DNA of 42,442 nt from Hyphomicrobium sp. (lineage in GTDB: Bacteria > Pseudomonadota > Alphaproteobacteria > Rhizobiales > Hyphomicrobiaceae): NCBI RefSeq assembly GCF_020852195.1, contig NZ_JADZBI010000166.1, forward strand, positions 1-42,442. The letters are read 5' to 3'. The notes beneath the pieces were generated by a model. The model saw only the letters and a list, made by a program, of their open reading frames with translations. It ran no database searches and had not been told where the DNA came from. How positions within the stretch are numbered: position 1 is the stretch's first letter; each line of letters begins with the position of its first letter. Of this stretch, positions 34,521-42,442 are shown piece by piece. A program made the position numbers and the translations under genes.

Positions 34521-35534
34521 TCAGTGGTACCCCTCGCCATGCCGCACCTTGCCGCGGAACGTGTAGTAAACGAACACCGTATAGGCGAGGATGATCGGCA
34601 GCAGGATGAGCACGCCGACCAGCATGAAGAGCTGCGACGACGGATGCGCTGCCGCCTGCCAGACGTCCAGCGTGGGCGGCACGATATAAGGCAGGTTCGA
34701 GACCGCAAGCCCGAGGAAGCCGAGCAGAAAGAGCGCAATGGTGGCGACGAACGGCGCCGTCTCATGCTCCTTCTGCAGGCCCGACCAGCAGCGCCATGCG
34801 GCGTAGGCCGTGAGCAGCGGCACCGGCGCCAGCAACAGGAAGTTCGGCATCGTGAACCAGCGCTCGAAGATGCGCGGGATGGCGAGCGGAGTCCACAGGC
34901 TGACGATGGCGAGCGCCGCCAGCACCACGGGCAGCAGCAGCTTGGCCTGCCTGCGTGCTTTCTCCTGCACCGCGCCGTCGGTCTTCATCACGAGCCAGGT
35001 CGCGCCCAAGAGCGCATAGCCGGCCACGACGGCGATTCCGGTCAAAAGTGAGAACGGCGACAGCCAGTCGAACGTGCCGCCCGCGAACGCGTTGTCGCCG
35101 ACCGTAATGCCTTCGAGGAGGTGGCCGAGAATGATGCCCTGCGTGAACGCGGCGGTGATCGAGCCGCCGGCGAACGCGAGGTCCCACATCTGGTGATGCG
35201 GCTTCGCCACCCAGCGGAACTCGAAGGCGACGCCGCGGAACACGAGCGCGAGCAGCATGATCAGCACCGGCAGATACACGGCCGGCATGATGATCGAATA
35301 GGCGAGCGGAAAAGCGACCAGGAGCCCGCCGCCGCCGAGCACGAGCCACGTCTCGTTGCCGTCCCAGAACGGCGCCACCGAGTTCATCATCTGGTCGCGG
35401 TGCGCTTCCTCCGGGCTCGCCGGGAACAGGATGCCGATGCCGAGGTCAAAGCCGTCGAGCACGACGTACAGCGCCACCGCCACGCCGAGCACGACGACCC
35501 AGATCAGCGGCAACCAGTAGGCAAGGCCCTCCAT
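34521..35534 (-). CDS. cydB: Cytochrome bd-type quinol oxidase subunit II
   Basis: 337 residues, polytopic with about eight to nine helices. The N-terminus with VVLDGFDLGIGILFP is the CydB signature, followed by MMNSVAPFWDGNETWLVLGGGGLL and RGVAFEFRW. The C-terminus ends with a TM helix and FVYYTFRGKV. Together with subunit I it forms the inner-membrane quinol:O2 oxidoreductase. Starts 3 bases after the cydA stop. No cydX-sized frame is obvious in the 57 bp after it. Confidence 0.95.
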   Translation of the reverse strand: MEGLAYWLPLIWVVVLGVAVALYVVLDGFDLGIGILFPASPEEAHRDQMMNSVAPFWDGNETWLVLGGGGLLVAFPLAYSIIMPAVYLPVLIMLLALVFRGVAFEFRWVAKPHHQMWDLAFAGGSITAAFTQGIILGHLLEGITVGDNAFAGGTFDWLSPFSLLTGIAVVAGYALLGATWLVMKTDGAVQEKARRQAKLLLPVVLAALAIVSLWTPLAIPRIFERWFTMPNFLLLAPVPLLTAYAAWRCWSGLQKEHETAPFVATIALFLLGFLGLAVSNLPYIVPPTLDVWQAAAHPSSQLFMLVGVLILLPIILAYTVFVYYTFRGKVRHGEGYH

Positions 35535-35537
35535 CGC

Positions 35538-36935
35538 TCACCTCGTTCCTTCGATGGCTTCGTGGGCCGCTTCCTCCGCAGCCGACAGCGGCCGCGACGG
35601 CACGCCCTCGGATGTCTTCACCGCGGCGCCGATCGGCCCTTTCTCGATCAGGCGGTTGATGTAGTAGACGCCCATCGAGAACACGACAGAGTAGACGATC
35701 ACGAACAGGATCAGCGTCGTCAGCACGGCACCCGCAGACACCGGCGAGGCGGCGTCCGCCGTGCGCAGGATGCCGTGCGCGAGCCAGGGCTGCCGCCCGG
35801 TCTCCGTCACCCACCATCCGGCCAGGATGGCGATGAAGCCGGCGGGCCACGAGAGCGACAACGGATAGAGGAACCAGCGCGTCTCGAACAGCCGGCCGCG
35901 CCACCACAGGAACGCGCCCACGAGCCCGGCCGCGATCATCAGGAGGCCGAGCCCCACCATGACGCGGAAGGCGAAGAATACGGGCTTCACCGGCGGCCGG
36001 TCCTCGGGCGCGAAGTCCTTGAGGCCCTGGATGCGGCCGTCCAGCTGATGCGTGAGGATCAGGCTCGCGATGTTGGGAATGGAGATTTCAAAAAGGTTCC
36101 GCTCCTCGGTCTCCGAGGGCCAGGCGAAGAGCACGAGGTCGGCGGGCTTGCTGCCGTCCCAGTGGGCCTCCATCGCAGCCACCTTGGCCGGCTGGTGCTC
36201 GAGCGTGTTGAGACCGTGCTGGTCGCCGATGAAGAGCTGCAGCGGCGCCAGCAGCGCCACCATGCCGATGCCCATACGCAGCATCGTCTTCGCCTCCTCG
36301 AGGAAGCGGCCCTTGAGCAGGTAACGCGCCCCCACGGCGGCCACCACAAGCGAGGTGGTGAGAAAGGCGGCCGTGAACATGTGCGCGAAACGGTAGGGGA
36401 AGCTCGGGTTGAAGATGATCTCGAGCCAGCTCACGGGATAGGCGATGCCGTCGCGGATCTCGTGCCCGGCCGGCGTGTGCATCCAGCTATTGGCAGCCAG
36501 GATCCAGAACGCGGAGAGCGAGGTTCCGATCGCCACCAGCACCGCCGACGTGACGTGCAGGCCGGGCGGCACGCGGTTCCAGCCGAACAGCATGATGCCG
36601 AGGAAGGAGGCCTCGAGGAAGAACGCCGTCAGCACCTCGTAGCCGAGCAGCGGGCCCAGCACGTTGCCGACCACGCGCGAGAAGCCGCTCCAGTTGGTGC
36701 CGAACTCGTAGGAGAGGACGATGCCGGACACCACGCCCATGGCGAAGCTGACCGCGAAGATTTTCGTCCAGAAGCGCGCCAGCCGGTGCAGGTGCTCCTG
36801 GCCGGTCATACGCCAGCGCACGAGCAGCGTGGCGATGAAGGCGGCGAGCCCGATCGTGAAGCTCGGGAAGATGATGTGGAAGGAGACGGTGAAGGCGAAC
36901 TGAATGCGCGCCAGGAATGTCGCGTCGAAATCCAT
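35538..36935 (-). CDS. cydA: Cytochrome bd-type quinol oxidase subunit I (cyanide-insensitive, short Q-loop type)
   Basis: 465 residues from the ATG at 36935, shorter than E. coli CydA (about 522), as in the CioA group with a short Q-loop. Haem ligands: His20 (SFHIIFP), His185 (RFAHMF) and Met326 (FRVMVG). The quinol site segment QPAKVAAMEAHW and the ETGRQPW motif are present. It reduces O2 to water using ubiquinol, with high O2 affinity. Paired with cydB in the order cydA-cydB. The upstream 191 bp shared with a divergent small gene show no clear FNR palindrome. Confidence 0.94.
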   Translation of the reverse strand: MDFDATFLARIQFAFTVSFHIIFPSFTIGLAAFIATLLVRWRMTGQEHLHRLARFWTKIFAVSFAMGVVSGIVLSYEFGTNWSGFSRVVGNVLGPLLGYEVLTAFFLEASFLGIMLFGWNRVPPGLHVTSAVLVAIGTSLSAFWILAANSWMHTPAGHEIRDGIAYPVSWLEIIFNPSFPYRFAHMFTAAFLTTSLVVAAVGARYLLKGRFLEEAKTMLRMGIGMVALLAPLQLFIGDQHGLNTLEHQPAKVAAMEAHWDGSKPADLVLFAWPSETEERNLFEISIPNIASLILTHQLDGRIQGLKDFAPEDRPPVKPVFFAFRVMVGLGLLMIAAGLVGAFLWWRGRLFETRWFLYPLSLSWPAGFIAILAGWWVTETGRQPWLAHGILRTADAASPVSAGAVLTTLILFVIVYSVVFSMGVYYINRLIEKGPIGAAVKTSEGVPSRPLSAAEEAAHEAIEGTR

Positions 36936-37126
36936 GGAGCACCGTTTCGCTATGAAGGTTGATGCAGCGCAGCACGCAAACACGCCGATCACCGCCGCAT
37001 TCTGGCGCGCATCGCTCGGCGCGTCGAGCCCCTAGGGGCGGAACGCGGCCCCGTTTTCTGGCTTGAGGGTTCAAAGCGTGGTATGACACCGGCTCGTGTT
37101 TGTTCAGGAGCACGGAGGAAAAACCC

Positions 37127-37372
37127 ATGGATACAAAAGTCGTAGTTGCTATTGCGGCCGCCATCGCCCTGGCGGTCATCGCTTACACGGCATTGTCGCC
37201 GTCCACGGAGACCACGACGCCCGAAGCTGCGTCTCCGACCGCAGCGCCGAGCCCGGCGCCCTCGGCGGAGACCACGCCCGCGCCGACCCCGCCGCCTGCG
37301 AGCGAGCCGTCTGCTGCTCCGTCTCCGACGCCGGAAGCACCGTCGACCGAGACGCCGTCCACCACTCCCTAA
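37127..37372 (+). CDS. Small membrane-anchored Pro/Thr/Ser-rich protein
   Basis: 81 residues from the ATG at 37127, with a strong GGAGG 8 bases upstream. One membrane helix (about 4-22, VVVAIAAAIALAVIAYTAL). The rest is a Pro/Thr/Ser/Glu/Ala linker (TTTPEAASP, PTPPPASEP) with no folded domain, presumably in the periplasm. Unknown function. Divergent from cydA. Confidence 0.65.
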   Translation: MDTKVVVAIAAAIALAVIAYTALSPSTETTTPEAASPTAAPSPAPSAETTPAPTPPPASEPSAAPSPTPEAPSTETPSTTP

Positions 37373-37511
37373 GCGTATCCGAGGGAATGGCCTGAGATAT
37401 CTTGAGGTTGGCTCTGGGAACAGATTCCGGAGGCGGGATATTGCGTCTGCACCCTGGCCGAAAACGCGGAATGCTCTGTTAACGTCTTTTCACGCGTCGG
37501 CGCGGCATCCG

Positions 37512-37573
37512 GTCATGCTCATGACATAAACAAGTCTCGCGATGCGATCTCCGGGCACCCACCCGGAGATCGC
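37512..37573. promoter_or_regulatory. Two perfect inverted repeats upstream of the DUF2157 gene
   Basis: GTCATG/CATGAC with a 2-base centre (37512-37525), then 12-bp arms GCGATCTCCGGG (37544-37555) and CCCGGAGATCGC (37562-37573) around a 6-base loop. The second hairpin ends 31 bases before the start codon and would be a stable leader structure; it is followed by A/C-rich sequence without a U-tract. It may be an operator, a leader hairpin or the 3' end of the small gene upstream. The rest of the 232-bp gap (37373-37604) shows nothing else. Confidence 0.45.
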
Positions 37574-37604
37574 AAACAGAAACTTGGACCCCCCAAAAAA
37601 TAAC

Positions 37605-38696
37605 ATGTGGAGCTACCGCAAACGCATCGACCAGGACCTCGTGCGCTGGCGCGAGGCGGGCTGGGTCACGCCCGAGGGCGAAACGGCCATCCGCCAGGAC
37701 CTCGAGAAGGGCGTGCGCACCCTGGGCCTCGCCAATGCGCTCGCCATTCTTTCCGCGGTGCTGATCGGCTTTGCGGTCATGAGCTTCGTCGCCGCCAACT
37801 GGCAGACGATGCCTCGCATTCTGCGGTTGTCTCTGATGCTCGCCGCGCTGTGGGGCTCCTATGGACTGGCCGGCCTGCTCGCGCGCCGCGGCATGACGGG
37901 CTTCGCCAACGCCGCCATCCTGCTCGGCGTCGGCATCTTCGGCGGTTCGATCATGCTGATCTCGCAGATGTACCACATGCACGGCAATCCGGCCGACGCC
38001 GTGCTGCTGTGGGCCGGCGGCGCGCTGCTTGCCGGTGTCATGCTGCGCTCGAACCCTTCGCTCGCCTTTGCCATGGTGCTGGTCATCTACTGGGGCGTCT
38101 CCGAGGCGCTGCGGCTCGAAAAGGTGTTCTGGCCGTTCCTCATCCCATGGGCGCTCATCTCCGCGGCCTACTATTGGCAGCGCTGGCGGCCGGGCCTGCA
38201 CCTCTCCGGCCTCGCGCTCGCCGGCTTCGTCATCAGTCTCGGCTACCGGCTGAACGACGGTCACGCCCATGGCCTCGTGGTCGCGGCGGGCCTTGCCGTC
38301 ATGGCGGCCGCGATCGCGGGCGAGCGCCTGCAGCCGGACCGGCCCGCGCTCTGGTCGGGCGCCTTGAACTACGGCCTCGTCATCGCGCTCGCGGGGCTGT
38401 GGGCCCTGCAGTTCTTCGAGGAGCCCGCACTCGATGTCTTCATCCTCCTCGCCGTGCTGGCGCTGGCCTTGCTGATCGCCGCGATTTTCTGGGGCCTGAG
38501 GTCCGGCAACCGCGGCGCGCTGTGGCTCGGCTATGTCGGCTTCTCGGTGGAGATCCTGGCCATCTACGGCAAGACCATCGGCACGCTGCTCAACACCTCT
38601 CTATTCTTCCTGGTGGCAGGCCTGATCGTGTCGGGCCTCGCCGCCGTCGCTTACCGCCTCCACGCGCGAGGCGAGCCTCAGCCCGCAACGCCGTGA
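37605..38696 (+). CDS. DUF2157 multi-helix membrane protein
   Basis: 363 residues with about ten membrane helices. The N-terminal cytoplasmic segment YRKRIDQDLVRWREAGWVTPEGE is the DUF2157 start, followed by the first helix AILSAVLIGFAVMSFVAANW. The start at 37605 fits family length; an ATG at 37542 would add 21 residues encoded across the hairpin. No strong ribosome site is visible. Always linked in genomes I know to a GDYXXLXY-family gene, as here (27 bp downstream). Function unknown. Confidence 0.82.
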   Translation: MWSYRKRIDQDLVRWREAGWVTPEGETAIRQDLEKGVRTLGLANALAILSAVLIGFAVMSFVAANWQTMPRILRLSLMLAALWGSYGLAGLLARRGMTGFANAAILLGVGIFGGSIMLISQMYHMHGNPADAVLLWAGGALLAGVMLRSNPSLAFAMVLVIYWGVSEALRLEKVFWPFLIPWALISAAYYWQRWRPGLHLSGLALAGFVISLGYRLNDGHAHGLVVAAGLAVMAAAIAGERLQPDRPALWSGALNYGLVIALAGLWALQFFEEPALDVFILLAVLALALLIAAIFWGLRSGNRGALWLGYVGFSVEILAIYGKTIGTLLNTSLFFLVAGLIVSGLAAVAYRLHARGEPQPATP

Positions 38697-38723
38697 CCCG
38701 CAATCGATGACCGGAGCCGCGCC

Positions 38724-39290
38724 ATGATCAAGCTGTCGCCCGCGTCCTGGCTCGCCGTCGCCATCGTCGCCCTCGTGCAGACGGTCGCGCTCGCTAGCAT
38801 GGTCTACGGCCGCGTCGCGCTGCTGCGCGACGGCCGCGAGATCGTCGCCGAGGTGATCCCGGTCGACCCGCGCGACCTCTTCCGCGGCGACTACGTCATC
38901 CTCGGCTATACATTCGGCCGCGCGCAAGTGACGGTGCCCGAGGACATCAATCAGGGCGACAGGATCTACGTCACGCTGCGCGAGGCCGCGCCCACGCAGT
39001 GGGAGGTGGTCGGCACGTCATCCACGTGGCAGCAGCCCTCCGATCCGTCGCACGTCGTCCTCAAAGGCATCGTCGACTACGTCTACCGTGCCCAGAACGA
39101 GGCGCCGAAGGCATCCGTGCGCTACGGCATCGAGAGCTACTTCGTGCCGGAGGGAACGGGACGCGAGCTCGAGAAGCAGGTGCAGGACAAAAAAATCTCG
39201 GCCGCGCTCGCGGTCGGCTCGGACGGCGACGTGGCCATCAAGGCGCTCATCGTCGACGGCCAGCGCGTACACCAGGAGCCGTGGTTCTAG
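38724..39290 (+). CDS. GDYXXLXY-domain membrane protein
   Basis: 188 residues. One N-terminal helix (about 7-30) followed by the family motif GDYVILGY in VDPRDLFRGDYVILGY (about 47-62), then a beta-rich periplasmic domain. The GDYXXLXY family (COG4929) is named for this motif and is normally encoded beside DUF2157 proteins. Function is unknown. A possible partner of the upstream membrane protein. Confidence 0.85.
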   Translation: MIKLSPASWLAVAIVALVQTVALASMVYGRVALLRDGREIVAEVIPVDPRDLFRGDYVILGYTFGRAQVTVPEDINQGDRIYVTLREAAPTQWEVVGTSSTWQQPSDPSHVVLKGIVDYVYRAQNEAPKASVRYGIESYFVPEGTGRELEKQVQDKKISAALAVGSDGDVAIKALIVDGQRVHQEPWF

Positions 39291-39425
39291 CTCTTCCTCT
39301 TTCCCTCCGCCGTCCTTGCGGGGAAAGGGGCAGCAGCCGACCACGCGCAGCGCACGGCTGGCGCGGCGCACGGTCCTTTGCTAAGCGGACGGGCGAGAAT
39401 TCATCTGAACGGAGCCCACCCCGCC

Positions 39426-39773
39426 ATGAGCATCACGCGTTACGAGACGACGGAGATCTATTCCAAGGCCGCCGAAGCAAACGGCTTCGTCTTCACGGCC
39501 GGCATCGTGCCATCCGATCTCACGCGCGACGTCAAAGGCCAGACCGAGGAGGTGCTGGGCGAGATCGACCGCCTTCTGGCGCTCGCCGGCACGTCGAAAT
39601 CGAACGTGGTGCAGGCCACCATCTGGCTTGCCGACATCCGCCATCGCGAGCAGATGAACGAGGCCTACAAGGCGTGGACCGGCGGCAAGGACACGCCGGT
39701 GCGGGCCTGCGTCGAGGCCAAGCTGGTCGATCCGCGCATGCTGGTGGAGATCAGTGTCGTCGCTACGAAGTAG
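39426..39773 (+). CDS. RidA/YjgF-family protein
   Basis: 115 residues from the ATG at 39426. Trimeric RidA fold with the conserved Arg93 (PVRACVEAKL) that binds the carboxylate of imine or enamine substrates, and the strand NVVQATIWLAD. The N-terminus lacks the APAAIGPYSQA region of archetypal RidA, so it belongs to a divergent Rid subfamily whose deaminase activity is uncertain. Lies 135 bp after the GDYXXLXY gene in a C-rich gap without a gene. Confidence 0.87.
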   Translation: MSITRYETTEIYSKAAEANGFVFTAGIVPSDLTRDVKGQTEEVLGEIDRLLALAGTSKSNVVQATIWLADIRHREQMNEAYKAWTGGKDTPVRACVEAKLVDPRMLVEISVVATK

Positions 39774-39956
39774 CGCAAACAAAAATTGCGAAGGAGCGCG
39801 AGCAAGGACTGCCAAGCGCAACTGACGCAAGTCAGAAAGCAACCGCAAAAGAATGGGAGCCACGAAGCCGTGGCCACGTAAGGACACAGCGAAGCTGCAC
39901 CCTGCATTTTTCCGACTTCTCCGCTCCACTTAGGCTTTCCTGTGACGTGTTTGCCT

Positions 39957-39976
39957 CGGCGAATCCCGATTCGCCG
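39957..39976. repeat. Near-perfect palindrome in the gap after ridA
   Basis: CGGCGAATC (39957-39965) and GATTCGCCG (39968-39976) are complementary with a 2-base centre. It sits in the 285-bp gap between the RidA gene and the small exported-protein gene. It could be an operator or a transcript-end hairpin. The rest of that gap holds no convincing gene. Confidence 0.4.
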
Positions 39977-40058
39977 GCAGGCTTCGCGACGCCTATCGAG
40001 CCTCCCGGGTGAATCGGGCACACTCGGCCTCGCACGGTTGAAATCGAAAGAGGCGACC

Positions 40059-40397
40059 ATGTCGGCAATCGGAATTCTGAAAACGTCGGCTGCGGCGGCC
40101 TTGATGGCCGCGCTTGCCGCTCCTGCAGTGGCGGATGATACGGGCTTCGCCTACATGCACGACCTGCGCCGCGAAGGCGGCAAGACCTGCTTCACCGATC
40201 ACTATCACTATGGCAACGGCTCGGGAGCGACGAAGGCTGCCGCGCAGAAGGACGCCATCGGCTCGTGGGCGAGCTTCACGGATTTCGAGTACGGCAGCGA
40301 CTGGGCCCGATTCTCGCGCGCGGCCAGCAAGAGCATTTCGTGCTCGGGATCGGCGGGCAGCGTCTCCTGCCAGATCGAGGCCCGACCCTGTAAATAA
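40059..40397 (+). CDS. Small exported protein, function unknown
   Basis: 112 residues from the ATG at 40059 with GAGG 6-7 bases upstream. Signal peptide to about residue 25 (APAVAD). The mature part has aromatic-rich CFTDHYHYGNGSGATKAAAQKDAIGSW..., four cysteines and no membrane segment. I do not recognise the family. It is followed by a clear intrinsic terminator, so it is probably a short monocistronic unit. Confidence 0.7.
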   Translation: MSAIGILKTSAAAALMAALAAPAVADDTGFAYMHDLRREGGKTCFTDHYHYGNGSGATKAAAQKDAIGSWASFTDFEYGSDWARFSRAASKSISCSGSAGSVSCQIEARPCK

Positions 40398-40441
40398 GGT
40401 ATTCTATCCTTTTGAAATAAAGAAATAAATGTGGGCTGGGA

Positions 40442-40476
40442 GGCCGCGGTTCTGGAACCGCGGCCCCTACTTTTTT
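40442..40476 (+). terminator. Intrinsic (rho-independent) terminator
   Basis: Stem GGCCGCGGTT (40442-40451) pairs exactly with AACCGCGGCC (40456-40465) around CTGG, and is followed by a run of six T at 40471-40476. This is the best terminator in the window and ends the small exported-protein transcript. Confidence 0.88.
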
Positions 40477-40625
40477 GCACCTGTGCCTGTATTGCAACGC
40501 ATGCGCTCTTTTGGCATGGTCCCGCGCGCGTCTCGAACGGGGGCGAACTGCGAGTTTCGGTTGATGCCGGCGCACAACCGTGCGAGGTCGCAGCCAACGA
40601 GCTGGCCAGATAGGGGAAAGTTTCA

Positions 40626-42442
40626 ATGACAGAGATTCTTTGGGGGATCGTCGCCTGCGGGGCGCTCTCGATCCTCTATGCCGTTTTCACGGTTCAGTCG
40701 GTGATGAAGGCCGACGCCGGCAACGCGCGCATGCAGGAGATCGCTGGTGCCATCCGCGAGGGCGCCCAGGCCTATCTCAACCGCCAGTACCAGACCATCG
40801 CCATCGTCGGCGCCGTCATCTTCCTGCTCGCCTGGATCCTGCTCGGAGCGGCAGTTGCCTTCGGCTTCCTGATCGGCGCCGTGCTCTCGGGCCTCGCCGG
40901 CTATATCGGCATGAACGTCTCCGTGCGCGCCAACGTGCGCACCGCGCAGGCCGCCACCGTGTCGCTCGGCAAGGGCCTCGACATCGCCTTCAAGGCGGGA
41001 GCGGTCACCGGAATGCTGGTGGCTGGCCTCGCCCTCCTCGGCGTTGCCATCTATTATTACATTCTGACCGAGCTCCTGGGTTACGCCACCGCTGACCGCA
41101 CCGTGATCGACGCGCTGGTCGCGCTGGGCTTCGGCGCCTCGCTGATCTCGATCTTCGCCCGTCTCGGCGGTGGCATCTTCACCAAGGGTGCGGACGTCGG
41201 CGGTGATCTCGTCGGCAAGGTCGAGGCCGGCATCCCGGAGGACGACCCGCGCAACCCGGCCACCATTGCCGACAACGTCGGCGACAACGTCGGCGATTGC
41301 GCCGGCATGGCGGCCGACCTGTTCGAGACCTACGCCGTGACCGTCGTCGCCACCATGGTGCTCGCGGCGATCTTCTTCCACGACCAGACGAGCCTCGCGT
41401 CGCTGATGGTCTATCCGCTCGCCATCTGCGCGGCCTGCATCGTGACCTCGATCATCGGCACGTTCTTCGTCAAGCTCGGCGCCAACAACTCGATCATGGG
41501 CGCGCTCTACAAGGGCTTCATTGCCTCCGCCGTGCTCTCCGTGGCCGGTCTGTGGGCAGCGACGTACGTCGTGCTCGGCGGCCTCGGCTCGGTCTTCACC
41601 ACCTCGTCGGGTCTCGTGATCTCCGGCGCGAGCCTGTTCTTCTGCGGCCTCGTGGGCCTTGCGGTGACGGGCCTCATCGTCTGGATCACCGAGTACTACA
41701 CGGGTATCGGCTACCGCCCCGTGCGCTCGATCAGCCAGGCCTCCGTCACCGGCCACGGAACCAACGTGATCCAGGGCCTCGCGGTCTCGCTCGAGGCGAC
41801 GGCGCTGCCGACGCTCGTCATCGTCGCCGGCATCCTGATCACCTACAACCTCGCCGGCCTCTTCGGCACCGCCATCGCCACCACGACCATGCTCGGCCTC
41901 GCGGGCGTCGTCGTGGCGCTCGATGCCTTCGGCCCGGTCACCGACAACGCCGGCGGCATCGCCGAGATGTCGGGCCTGCCGAAGGAGGTGCGCCGCTCGA
42001 CGGACGCGCTCGACGCCGTCGGCAACACCACCAAGGCCGTCACCAAGGGCTATGCCATTGGCTCGGCGGGCCTCGGCGCGCTCGTGCTGTTTGCGGCTTA
42101 CAACTACGATCTTCAGTACTTCATCCAGAAGGCGAACGAGGCAGGCTCGACCTCGTATCAGTTCTTCAAGGGCGTGGAGACGAACTTCGGCCTCGACAAT
42201 CCGTATGTCGTGGTCGGCCTCCTGCTCGGCGGCCTCATCCCCTATCTGTTCGGTGGCATCGCCATGACGGCCGTCGGCCGCGCCGGCTCCGCCATCGTCG
42301 AGGAGGTGCGCCGCCAGTTCAAGGAGAAGCCGGGCATCATGAAGGGCACCGAGCGCCCGGATTATGCCCGCGCGGTCGACATGCTGACGCGCGCTGCGAT
42401 CAAGGAGATGGTGCTGCCGTCGCTGTTGCCGGTTCTGTCGCC
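40626..42442 (+). CDS. hppA: K+-independent H+-translocating membrane pyrophosphatase (3' end beyond window)
   Basis: 605 codons visible, open to the window edge. Polytopic (16 helices expected in the full protein) with the family's acidic metal-binding motifs: [11 protein letters not shown] with Asp190 and Asp194, and [13 protein letters not shown]. Residue 470 is Lys in [14 protein letters not shown], and Lys at this position (460 in the reference numbering) marks the K+-independent subfamily. It hydrolyses PPi and pumps H+ out of the cytoplasm. The ATG at 40626 follows a purine-rich GGGGAAAG. The 149 bp upstream to the terminator show no gene. Confidence 0.95.
   Translation, partial: MTEILWGIVACGALSILYAVFTVQSVMKADAGNARMQEIAGAIREGAQAYLNRQYQTIAIVGAVIFLLAWILLGAAVAFGFLIGAVLSGLAGYIGMNVSVRANVRTAQAATVSLGKGLDIAFKAGAVTGMLVAGLALLGVAIYYYILTELLGYATADRTVIDALVALGFGASLISIFARLGGGIFTKGADVGGDLVGKVEAGIPEDDPRNPATIADNVGDNVGDCAGMAADLFETYAVTVVATMVLAAIFFHDQTSLASLMVYPLAICAACIVTSIIGTFFVKLGANNSIMGALYKGFIASAVLSVAGLWAATYVVLGGLGSVFTTSSGLVISGASLFFCGLVGLAVTGLIVWITEYYTGIGYRPVRSISQASVTGHGTNVIQGLAVSLEATALPTLVIVAGILITYNLAGLFGTAIATTTMLGLAGVVVALDAFGPVTDNAGGIAEMSGLPKEVRRSTDALDAVGNTTKAVTKGYAIGSAGLGALVLFAAYNYDLQYFIQKANEAGSTSYQFFKGVETNFGLDNPYVVVGLLLGGLIPYLFGGIAMTAVGRAGSAIVEEVRRQFKEKPGIMKGTERPDYARAVDMLTRAAIKEMVLPSLLPVLS

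Noticed and set aside
36936-37126. FNR-type site upstream of cydA
   Set aside because: Only a half-site TTGAT was seen, without the ATCAA partner at the right distance.
37542-37604. ATG at 37542 as DUF2157 start
   Set aside because: It would translate through the 12-bp hairpin and add a segment atypical of the family. No ribosome site is visible there.

Overview
The window is GC-rich chromosomal DNA (mid-60s % G+C by eye) from an alphaproteobacterium, most likely a member of Hyphomicrobiales. This rests on recognisable families rather than on a marker gene: a TIGR03808-type Tat-exported repeat protein, folate-dependent TrmFO, a K+-independent membrane pyrophosphatase, an EnvZ-like kinase with the conserved rhizobial-type N-terminus, a c-di-GMP-controlled glucan synthase like rhizobial BgsA, and intergenic palindromes typical of this order. 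No rRNA, tRNA, CRISPR array, complete insertion sequence or prophage is visible. Both ends cut genes: an MgtC/DUF4010 membrane protein on the left and hppA on the right.

Layout. 1-3.7 kb: MgtC-like protein, then a translationally coupled MarR / OmpR-type regulator / EnvZ-type kinase operon on the minus strand, divergent from a branched-chain aminotransferase (3.8-4.7 kb). 4.8-8.2 kb: a two-gene exopolysaccharide machine, a membrane-fusion protein plus a processive family-2 glycosyltransferase with a C-terminal PilZ domain. 8.3-14.4 kb: mostly housekeeping plus-strand genes (Cys-rich secreted peptide, FAD oxidoreductase, methyltransferase, RmlD-like reductase, small membrane protein, ribosome-rescue hydrolase ArfB, hydroxypyruvate-isomerase-like protein). 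14.6-16.3 kb: a divergent LysR / YcaC-like hydrolase pair with somewhat lower GC, possibly acquired.

16.5-25.5 kb is the most unusual part. Closely spaced minus-strand genes encode, in transcription order, an AsmA-family protein, an exported M23 metallopeptidase with a long Pro-Glu repeat and a Trp-rich tail, a 1366-residue exported protein that carries both a complete S8 subtilisin domain and a complete M4 thermolysin-type domain joined by Ca-binding (dockerin/EF-hand-like) repeats, and an exported lysozyme-like protein. Two wall-cutting enzymes and two protein-cutting catalytic centres are thus co-encoded. I propose this as a secreted bacteriolytic or cell-envelope-processing system. The individual families are known. 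The combination and the S8-M4 fusion are, to my knowledge, not described, but I could not search for them.

25.9-34.5 kb: exported proteins of unknown function, a TIGR03808 beta-helix protein with pyroglutamyl peptidase, a DUF900 alpha/beta-hydrolase lipoprotein, a HIT protein, a GNAT/FemAB-like acyltransferase and TrmFO, with several palindromic repeats, one of which codes the TrmFO C-terminus. 34.5-37 kb: cyanide-insensitive-type cytochrome bd oxidase (cydA-cydB). 37-42.4 kb: a small PT-rich membrane-anchored protein, a DUF2157/GDYXXLXY membrane pair preceded by two perfect inverted repeats, a RidA-family protein, a small exported protein with a clear intrinsic terminator, and the start of hppA.
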